Shown here piece after piece: positions 13,940-19,609 of a stretch of DNA of 19,609 nucleotides. Each line of letters starts with the position of its first letter. Within the stretch, counting starts at the first letter, position 1. Source of the DNA: an uncultured Alphaproteobacteria bacterium (GTDB taxonomy: Bacteria; Pseudomonadota; Alphaproteobacteria; UBA7887); the NCBI GenBank assembly GCA_913044255.1, contig CAJWOI010000009.1, positions 1 to 19,609 on the forward strand. Direction: 5' to 3'. A program made the translations under genes and the position numbers. The notes beneath the pieces were generated by a model. The model did no database searches. It was not told where the DNA came from and worked only from the letters and a program-made list of their open reading frames with translations.

Positions 13940-14819
13940 CAAAATATTTAAACCGATAACCGTCACCACGATGCCGGTGGATATATCCAGACGAGGGAGA
14001 GGGGAAATGAGCAGTCATCACCTGTACAGGGCGGTCACAGTAACGTTCAAGAAAGTCGTGCCGTTTTTGGCGCGCGAGCGGTTTATCGAAGCATGCGCGC
14101 GAGACAAGTTCGGGATAGACGCATTGAAGCACGCTATGCATGAGGTCCCCCGAAAACACGGCTTCTGAATCTCCGGACTGGGCACGAATGCTGACATGCC
14201 CGGGAGTATGGCCTGGCGACGGCTCTAGCCAGATTTGATCATCTAGCACATGGTCTTGGTCGACGATCAACGCTTGCCCGGAATCAATGATGGGTAGGAC
14301 GCTATCTTGGTAACAGCCATCATCGTATTTGTGTGGATCTTTGACAAATTTGGATTGCCAAAATTCTTGTTCATCACGTGCGAATAAATAACGGGCATTG
14401 GGGAATGTCGGGACCCATTGGCCGTTGATTAGACGAGTATTCCAACCAACGTGATCCGCGTGCAGATGTGTGCATAAGACGTAGTCGATTGACTCCGGCG
14501 AGATTCCCGCTCTGGCAAGTTTTGCGAGGTAATTCGTATTTTTGCGGAGATTCCACGTAGGGAAGCGGGCTCGGTCCTTGTCTTCACCCACGCAGGAATC
14601 AATCAAGATGGTGTGGTGATTGGTCCGGAGCAAGTAGCTTTGAATCGCAAATACAAGTTTGCCATTCGACGGATCGAGAAAGCGCGGCTGCAACCAGCCC
14701 AAATGTGGTTCAAGCATTTCTGCCGTGCAATCAGGGAAAAATTCCAATGGTGCGAAATCCGGTCCTTCCAGTTCGATGATTCTGGTAATTTCTATGTCGC
14801 CGATTAGAAATTCGCTCAT
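13929..14819 (-). CDS. MBL-fold metallo-hydrolase (lactonase-like)
   Basis: This 296-residue protein is a zinc-dependent hydrolase of the metallo-beta-lactamase fold. Seen: the metal motif 'THLHADHVGWN' (His118, His120, Asp122, His123), 'PGHTPGHVSI' with His204, 'VFSGDLMH' with the bridging Asp225, and 'TAHFPSPSSG' with His271. The 'HADHVGWN' and 'SGDLMH' forms are found in the group with lactonases and methyl parathion hydrolase-like enzymes, so an ester, lactone or similar bond is the likely target. No signal peptide is seen, so it acts in the cytoplasm. The ATG at 14819 is preceded by GGAACAG. It diverges from the SDR gene across 162 bp and precedes the molybdenum hydroxylase operon, so it may act in the same pathway. 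Confidence 0.9.
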   Translation of the reverse strand: MSEFLIGDIEITRIIELEGPDFAPLEFFPDCTAEMLEPHLGWLQPRFLDPSNGKLVFAIQSYLLRTNHHTILIDSCVGEDKDRARFPTWNLRKNTNYLAKLARAGISPESIDYVLCTHLHADHVGWNTRLINGQWVPTFPNARYLFARDEQEFWQSKFVKDPHKYDDGCYQDSVLPIIDSGQALIVDQDHVLDDQIWLEPSPGHTPGHVSIRAQSGDSEAVFSGDLMHSVLQCVYPELVSRACFDKPLARQKRHDFLERYCDRPVQVMTAHFPSPSSGYIHRHRGDGYRFKYFGET

Positions 14820-14981
14820 GAGCTGTTCCGATTTTGGTATTGGTAATTGTACCTAACGCCCTTCATGCAGCTATACGCAATGTTTCTCATATGCTGGTAT
14901 TCCTGAGGGCTGTCGACTCGTCTGCTCGCAAAACACTTTAAACCCAGTTAGGTTGCAGCCAAACACCTAGGGAGGCCAGGA

Positions 14982-15737
14982 ATGGTTGATACTGAATTTC
15001 GGGGACGTGTGGCATTGGTTACCGGAGGTTCACGAGGAATTGGGCGGGCTATTTGTGAGCGTCTAGCAACTGGTGGTGCTCGGGTATCGATTAATTACCA
15101 GCAAGCCGAAGATGCGGCACGCGCAACACTTGAGACGGTGAACTCATTTGGAACTGATGGGATATTGGCCCAAGCAAACGTTGCTGAGCCCAAAGAGGTT
15201 TCCGAGATGGTAAAAAAAACGGAACAAGAACTGGGCCCTATTGATTTGCTGGTAACCAATGCCGGAATAGCCAAGGTAGAGCCGCCAGATCAACTGGACT
15301 ACGATTCATTTAAACAGATGATGTCTGTAAATGTAGATGGCACCTATCTTCCGCTTGTGTCAGTTACCAAAGGGATGCGCGCGCGCGGGTTTGGCAGAAT
15401 AGTGTGCATCGCCTCTATTGCAGCTCTGAGGCCAAGGCCGGCGCAGGCAGCGTACAGTGCGTCTAAGGCCGCGGTAATTGCGTTTGCACGTAGTCTTTCA
15501 GAGGACTTAGCGCCAGCAGTGCGGATCAATAGTATTGCTCCAGGTTTGATTGAAACCGACATGATTCAAGTAATGACACCGTCGCAGAGAGACGCGATTG
15601 CAGAGGCGACGCCAATGAAACGTCTTGGCAGGGCGGAGGAAATCGCTGAATTGGCAGCGTTTCTTCTGTCGGAGAGATCTAGTTATACCACCGGGCAGTG
15701 TTACATTGCTTCTGGTGGTCGGGTGACTTTGCCTTAA
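14982..15737 (+). CDS. Short-chain dehydrogenase/reductase (FabG-like SDR)
   Basis: This 251-residue classical SDR oxidises alcohols or reduces ketones with NAD(P)H. Seen: the Rossmann motif 'TGGSRGIG' (14-21), 'TNAG' (92-95, with Thr where most have Asn), Asn117, Ser145, Tyr158 in 'YSASKAA' and Lys162, giving the full N-S-Y-K tetrad, and 'INSIAPGLIETDM'. The C-terminus 'IASGGRVTLP' departs from the usual 'VDGG' of FabG, so it is probably a catabolic SDR and not the fatty-acid enzyme. A strong ribosome binding site (GGGAGG, with AGGA closer) precedes the ATG. It diverges from the MBL gene; thrH starts 131 bases later. Confidence 0.92.
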   Translation: MVDTEFRGRVALVTGGSRGIGRAICERLATGGARVSINYQQAEDAARATLETVNSFGTDGILAQANVAEPKEVSEMVKKTEQELGPIDLLVTNAGIAKVEPPDQLDYDSFKQMMSVNVDGTYLPLVSVTKGMRARGFGRIVCIASIAALRPRPAQAAYSASKAAVIAFARSLSEDLAPAVRINSIAPGLIETDMIQVMTPSQRDAIAEATPMKRLGRAEEIAELAAFLLSERSSYTTGQCYIASGGRVTLP

Positions 15738-15868
15738 TCGAATTCATGTTGCTGAGCCCAATCTTTCCTCTCGGTAACTAGGGGCAAAGGCACAAGAGAC
15801 TGGAACGCTGTCTTCTTTCCCATTATTAGTTTGTCGGCAAGCCGATGGTGCTTGGCCATGGAGGTGCT

Positions 15869-16483
15869 GTGAATCTTGTTTGTTTAGACCTTGAAGGAGT
15901 GTTGGTTCCCGAGATTTGGATTGGGCTTGCTGAACGTACCGGAATCGAAGAGCTTCGGCAGACGACACGTGACAACCCCGATTACCATGATCTAATGCGC
16001 AGCCGAATGCGTTTGCTCGATGATTACGATTTGAAAATTAGTGACTTGCAGGCGGTTGTTGCGGACATGACCCCTCTAGAAGGGGCAGTCTCATTTCTGG
16101 AGCGCCTGCGATCCCAATTCCAAATTGTTATTCTTTCGGACGCTTTTTACGAATTGGTTACACCCTTGATGGGGGTTCTTGGCTGGCCAACCTTGCTCTG
16201 TCACCGTTTAGAGATAGAGGAAGACCGTATGATTGGGTACCGGCTCCGACAGGAGGACCCCAAGCGATGCGCCGTTGTTGCCTTCCAGGGTCTAAATCTA
16301 AAAGTCATAGCTGCCGGGGATTCTCACAACGATATTTCAATGCTTTCCCAGGCTGACGCAGGAATTCTGTTCCGGCCACCTGAAAATATGGCTCCCAGAT
16401 ATCCCGATTTTAAGGTAGTCAATGATCACGTTGGGCTCGGTGATGCAATCGAGGCGGCGGCGAAACGGCTGGCTGAGACTTGA
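15869..16483 (+). CDS. thrH: Phosphoserine phosphatase / homoserine phosphotransferase ThrH
   Basis: This 204-residue HAD-family protein matches ThrH (205 residues in Pseudomonas aeruginosa) almost end to end by pattern. Seen: 'VCLDLEGVLVPEIWIGLAE' (4-22) with nucleophile Asp7 and the ThrH-specific Glu9 in place of Asp, 'TTRDNPDYHDLM', motif II 'VILSDAFYE', and motif III 'AAGDSHNDISML'. ThrH dephosphorylates phosphoserine and can move the phosphate to homoserine, linking serine and threonine synthesis. The start is the GTG at 15869 with GGAGG 4 bases upstream, since the conserved protein begins here; the ATG at 15845 would add eight non-conserved residues. It converges on the TlpA-like gene, 12 bases away. 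Confidence 0.87.
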   Translation: MNLVCLDLEGVLVPEIWIGLAERTGIEELRQTTRDNPDYHDLMRSRMRLLDDYDLKISDLQAVVADMTPLEGAVSFLERLRSQFQIVILSDAFYELVTPLMGVLGWPTLLCHRLEIEEDRMIGYRLRQEDPKRCAVVAFQGLNLKVIAAGDSHNDISMLSQADAGILFRPPENMAPRYPDFKVVNDHVGLGDAIEAAAKRLAET

Positions 16484-16495
16484 GTATTGCAGTCT

Positions 16496-17104
16496 TTAAT
16501 TGGTTGCAGCCAGACTCGTAAGATAGGCAATTATTTCCTCTGAATCCCACTCGGCGGGACCTTCGAGCCGTGCGATTTCCATTCCGTTGCGGTTAATTAG
16601 AAGTGTGGTTGGCAGGCCGCGGGCGCCGACCACTTGGCCAGCGCCCATAGTCGGATCGATGTATATCTCTAAATGAGCCAATTTCGTGCGCGCCCAAAAA
16701 GAGTTCACGTCTGCCAATCCCCCTCTGTCTAAGCTGAGCGCTACTATCACGAGATCGCTCCCTTCCATGGCTTTTTGCAATCGATCGAGTGCGGGAAGTT
16801 CCCGAACACATGGCGCACACCAGGTTGCCCATAAATTTAACAGCACCACTTTGTCCATAAAGTTGGCAAGTTCGACGGAGTTGCCATCCCGGTCCGTAAT
16901 AGTAAGTGGGGGGACAGCTCGCGCCGTATCGTGTAATTCCAGCGAAAAGCCTTTTGGGGGTGCGAGTGCGGCTTGACCCGGGGCTTTAGGTGGGGTTGAT
17001 TGCGTCAGCCAAAAGGCAACAATGGCGGATATCGAAATTGCCGCGCCTAGAGCCGCAGTAGTTCGCCAACTCAGATTGCTTGACATATATCTTGCATACC
17101 GCAT
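16496..17104 (-). CDS. TlpA-family thiol-disulfide oxidoreductase, membrane-anchored
   Basis: This protein of about 202 residues has an N-terminal membrane anchor ('TAALGAAISISAIVAFWL', about residues 15-32), a proline-rich linker and a periplasmic thioredoxin-like domain. Seen: 'LNLWATWCAPCVRELPALD' with the redox CxxC (Cys96, Cys99) and the cis-Pro segment 'GARGLPTTLLINR'. The TlpA/ResA/DsbE group keeps cysteines reduced in the periplasm, for example for cytochrome c or copper-site assembly. The start is ATG 17104 or 17086; neither has a clear ribosome binding site, and the open frame continuing upstream overlaps argH. It is divergent from argH with about 30 bases between the starts, so their promoters must overlap the genes or each other. 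Confidence 0.88.
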   Translation of the reverse strand: MRYARYMSSNLSWRTTAALGAAISISAIVAFWLTQSTPPKAPGQAALAPPKGFSLELHDTARAVPPLTITDRDGNSVELANFMDKVVLLNLWATWCAPCVRELPALDRLQKAMEGSDLVIVALSLDRGGLADVNSFWARTKLAHLEIYIDPTMGAGQVVGARGLPTTLLINRNGMEIARLEGPAEWDSEEIIAYLTSLAATN

Positions 17105-17134
17105 TTTTGCTGTTGCTAAATAGAGTTGCATAAC

Positions 17135-18541
17135 ATGACTGAGAAGCCATCCGCACAGAAAAATAGCGAAGGTCTGCTTCGTCGCCACTTCGAAGGCGGC
17201 ACGGCCGATATTATGAATAAAATTAATGCCTCGATTGACGTTGACTGGAGGCTATACGCACAAGATATCGCTGGTTCAAATGCACATTGCCGGATGCTGG
17301 TGGCGCAGGGCATTTTGTCTCCCAGTGATGGTGAGGCGATAGAAAACGGCCTGGAGGTGGTTCGCGCTGAAATTGAGGCCGGCGCAATGCAGTTTGACCC
17401 GGCACTTGAGGACATTCACATGCATGTAGAGGCGCGGCTAACCGAGTTGATTGGTGAGCCGGGAAAACGATTGCATACGGCTCGATCGCGCAATGATCAG
17501 GTGGCTACGGATTTACGTTTGTGGGTGCGTGACGCACTGGACGGGCTGGATCAGGCGCTTCGAGATCTACATGTAGTTTTGATTGAGCTTGCTGAGGATC
17601 ATGTTGAAACAGTGATGCCGGGTTTTACTCATTCGCAACCGGCCCAGCCGGTAACTTTTGCACATTATCTGTTAGCGTATGTTGAAATGTTTGGGCGGGA
17701 CCGAGATCGGATGAAAGATGCGCGTACTCGTCTCAATGAATGTCCACTCGGGTCTGTGGCATTAGCTGGTACCTCGTTCGACATCGATCGAGGAGCTACC
17801 GCCTCAGCGCTGGGGTTTGATCGACCAACTGCAAATTCGATCGATTCTGTTTCGGACCGCGATTTTGCTCTGGAGGCGCTTAGTGTCTCAGCGATTTCGG
17901 CTGTGCACTTATCTCGCCTTGCCGAGGAGTTGGTCCTATGGTCGAGCCCGGCCTTCGCTTTTGTGCGTTTGTCAGACGAGTTTTCGACCGGATCTTCTAT
18001 CATGCCGCAGAAGCGAAATCCTGACGCAGCCGAACTCGTTCGTGCCAAGACGGGGCGGATCATCGGATCTCTCAATTCGTTATTGATAATTATCAAGGGC
18101 CTGCCGTTGGCTTACGCAAAAGATTTGCAGGAAGACAAGGATCCGACCTTTGATTCTCTCGACACGTTGTTGCTCTGTGTCCATGCTATGGCCGGCATGG
18201 TTGGTGCGCTTGAGGTTGACAAGAAACGCATGAGGGAGTGTGCAGGGGCAGACTACTCTACGGCGACCGACTTGGCGGATTGGTTAGTGCGCGTTGGTGG
18301 ATTAGCTTTTCGGGATGCTTATGATTCAGCCGGTGCGATAGTGCGCCTTGCGAGAGATTCTGGTTGTGTTTTAGAGAACTTGCCATTAGTTGAAATGCAA
18401 AAGATCGAGCCAAGCGTGACCGAATCTGTATTTGACATATTGAGCATCGATAATGCGGTGGCCAGTCGTGTGAGTCAGGGGGGAACGTCTGGGGTAAGGG
18501 TTCGTGAAGCCTTGGCTGCAGCAAAGGCACGTTATCTATGA
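17135..18541 (+). CDS. argH: Argininosuccinate lyase
   Basis: This 468-residue enzyme splits argininosuccinate into arginine and fumarate in the last step of arginine synthesis. Seen: the fumarase/aspartase superfamily signature 'GSSIMPQKRNPD' (286-297), 'TARSRNDQVATDLRLW' (about 115-130), 'GFTHSQPAQPVTFAHYL' with the catalytic His, and 'YSTATDLADWLVR'. The N-terminal 'KNSEGLLRRHFEGGTADIM' is slightly unusual, but the length is normal. ATG 17135 is the start; an upstream in-frame TTG (17126) is less likely. Its stop overlaps the ATG of the small lipoprotein gene (ATGA), and lysA follows, so these form an operon. Confidence 0.97.
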   Translation: MTEKPSAQKNSEGLLRRHFEGGTADIMNKINASIDVDWRLYAQDIAGSNAHCRMLVAQGILSPSDGEAIENGLEVVRAEIEAGAMQFDPALEDIHMHVEARLTELIGEPGKRLHTARSRNDQVATDLRLWVRDALDGLDQALRDLHVVLIELAEDHVETVMPGFTHSQPAQPVTFAHYLLAYVEMFGRDRDRMKDARTRLNECPLGSVALAGTSFDIDRGATASALGFDRPTANSIDSVSDRDFALEALSVSAISAVHLSRLAEELVLWSSPAFAFVRLSDEFSTGSSIMPQKRNPDAAELVRAKTGRIIGSLNSLLIIIKGLPLAYAKDLQEDKDPTFDSLDTLLLCVHAMAGMVGALEVDKKRMRECAGADYSTATDLADWLVRVGGLAFRDAYDSAGAIVRLARDSGCVLENLPLVEMQKIEPSVTESVFDILSIDNAVASRVSQGGTSGVRVREALAAAKARYL

Positions 18542-18678
18542 ACCGTTACCGCTGGTGGCACTCCGTGTTGACATTGTCGTTTTTGGTGGTTCTTTTGGCC
18601 GACCTAACCGCATGTGGCCGCAAAGGACCCTTGGTAGCGCCCGGAAATGAAGAGTCTGAAATTCGCGGAAACCGGTAA
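18538..18678 (+). CDS. lptM: Small lipoprotein, LptM (YifL)-like
   Basis: This 46-residue protein starts at an ATG overlapping the argH stop. Seen: a basic start (MNRYRWWH), a hydrophobic stretch 'SVLTLSFLVVLLADLTA', and the lipobox 'LTAC' with Cys26, followed by 'GRKGPLVAPG'. The 'CGRKGPL..P' pattern straight after the lipidated Cys is the mark of LptM/YifL, a lipoprotein that helps mature the LptD-LptE lipopolysaccharide translocon in E. coli. The place between argH and lysA is the usual one in many proteobacteria. The last residues (EESEIRGNR) are hydrophilic. The gene is short enough that automatic finders may miss it. Confidence 0.82.
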   Translation: MNRYRWWHSVLTLSFLVVLLADLTACGRKGPLVAPGNEESEIRGNR

Positions 18679-18683
18679 CCATC

Positions 18684-19609
18684 ATGGTTGGGTTCGAATA
18701 TCATAATGGGAAGTTGTGTGCGGAAGCCGTTCCGCTCGGGCACATTGCTGAGGAGTTTGGCACTCCTGTTTATTGCTATTCCCATGCTGCACTGAAAGCT
18801 AGTTACCAGGAGTTTTCCGACGCTTTCGCTGATCGAGATGCGCTGATCGCCTACTCTGTCAAGGCGAACGCGAACCAGGCTGTAGTTACCGCTCTTTCGG
18901 AGTTTGGTGCTGGTGCTGACGTGGTTTCGGAAGGGGAACTTCGTCGGGTATTAGCGGCCGGTATCCCGGGTTCACGCATTGTTTTTGCAGGCGTGGGCAA
19001 GACTGACGCAGAGTTAGCGGCGGGGCTTTCTGCTCAGGTGCACCAATTCAATTTGGAGTCGAAAGCACAGCTAATGTCCCTCTCGGATATAGCAGCAAAA
19101 CAAAACTTGAGTGCGCGAATAGCATTCCGGGTCAACCCGGATGTTGATGCCAAGACCCACGAGAAAATTGCGACAGGTCGCAAGGCGGATAAGTTTGGTG
19201 TGCCAATTTCGGAAGCCCGCGGCCTTTATAAACTGGCTCAAGAGATGCCCGGGATTACAGTGGTAGGAGTGGATTTACATATCGGATCACAGTTGACCGA
19301 TCTCGAGCCATTTGAGGAAGCCTTTGTGCGCCTGGCTGGTTTGATCAAAACGCTACGTGAAGACGGCCATAATATCTCCCAAATTGATCTAGGGGGTGGT
19401 CTCGGGGTTCGATATTCTAATGAACAACCACCCACGATTTCCTCCTATGCTGCCCTTGTGGATAAGGTATTTGGCGCGCTGGGCTGCCAATTAATATTCG
19501 AACCTGGTCGGGCACTAGTCGCCGATGCAGGGATTTTGTTGTCGCGGGTGATCGAGGTGAAAGAGTCCACCCCGCATCGATTTGTAGTCATTGACGCGGC
19601 AATGAACGA
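18684..19609 (+). CDS. lysA: Diaminopimelate decarboxylase, N-terminal part (cut by window edge)
   Basis: The first 308 codons of a PLP-dependent decarboxylase that makes lysine from meso-diaminopimelate. Seen: 'VYCYSHAALKASYQEF', 'IAYSVKANANQAVV' with the PLP Schiff-base Lys60, 'GADVVSEGELRRVLAAGIP', 'FRVNPDVDAKTHEKIATG', 'DLHIGSQLTDLEPF' (PLP-contact His), 'IDLGGGLGVRY' and 'IFEPGRALVADAGILL'. These are the alanine-racemase-fold signatures of LysA. The start is ATG 18684, only 5 bases after the lipoprotein stop, with GGAAACCGG in the end of that gene as a possible ribosome binding site. The C-terminal domain with the CxxxD substrate motif lies outside the window. Confidence 0.96.
   Translation, partial: MVGFEYHNGKLCAEAVPLGHIAEEFGTPVYCYSHAALKASYQEFSDAFADRDALIAYSVKANANQAVVTALSEFGAGADVVSEGELRRVLAAGIPGSRIVFAGVGKTDAELAAGLSAQVHQFNLESKAQLMSLSDIAAKQNLSARIAFRVNPDVDAKTHEKIATGRKADKFGVPISEARGLYKLAQEMPGITVVGVDLHIGSQLTDLEPFEEAFVRLAGLIKTLREDGHNISQIDLGGGLGVRYSNEQPPTISSYAALVDKVFGALGCQLIFEPGRALVADAGILLSRVIEVKESTPHRFVVIDAAMN

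Noticed and set aside
16470..16512. Nested inverted repeats TGGCTG/CAGCCA and AGACT/AGTCT between the convergent thrH and TlpA-like genes, a possible two-way terminator
   Set aside because: The inner stem has only 5 pairs, the outer arms are separated by an uneven loop, and the T-rich tail is short; too weak to call.

Overview
The window looks like part of a proteobacterial chromosome, most likely an alphaproteobacterium of marine or aquatic type with roughly balanced base composition. That placement is an inference from gene content, above all the argH - small lipoprotein - lysA cluster beside a TlpA-like thioredoxin and a ThrH-type phosphatase. No rRNA, tRNA, CRISPR array, insertion sequence or phage gene is visible, and no gene-free stretch exceeds 300 bases.

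Left part (1 to about 15,740) is a dense set of catabolic-looking enzymes. In order: the start of a gamma-glutamyltransferase-like gene (minus, cut by the window edge); a DehI-type haloacid dehalogenase homologue (plus); then four minus-strand genes read right to left as CoA-transferase family III, enoyl-CoA hydratase-like, amidohydrolase and RraA/HMG-aldolase-like. Diverging from these across 173 bp are three plus-strand genes: a luciferase-like flavin oxidoreductase, an acyl-CoA ligase resembling the bile-acid CoA ligase BaiB, and a LarA-like (lactate racemase domain) protein. Converging on them is a minus-strand molybdenum hydroxylase operon in the order FAD subunit, 2Fe-2S subunit, Mo-binding subunit, MoaD/ThiS-like sulfur carrier. 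Upstream of that operon is a metallo-beta-lactamase-fold hydrolase (minus), which diverges from a short-chain dehydrogenase (plus).

These genes fit together as uptake-independent degradation of an organic acid or heterocycle. The Mo hydroxylase and flavin oxidoreductase would do oxidations, the ligase and CoA-transferase would make CoA thioesters, the crotonase and SDR would process them, and the hydrolases and aldolase would cleave intermediates. The substrate cannot be read from the sequence.

Right part (15,869 to the end) is core metabolism: thrH, a TlpA-like thiol-disulfide protein, argH, a 46-residue lipoprotein of the LptM/YifL type, and the start of lysA. argH overlaps the lipoprotein gene by ATGA, and lysA follows 5 bases later.

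The least explained features are the leader of the Mo hydroxylase operon, with several short hairpins, two of which are mutually exclusive; a crotonase homologue lacking both usual catalytic glutamates; a LarA-like protein with no visible cofactor-synthesis genes; and a DehI homologue that seems to lack the catalytic aspartate.
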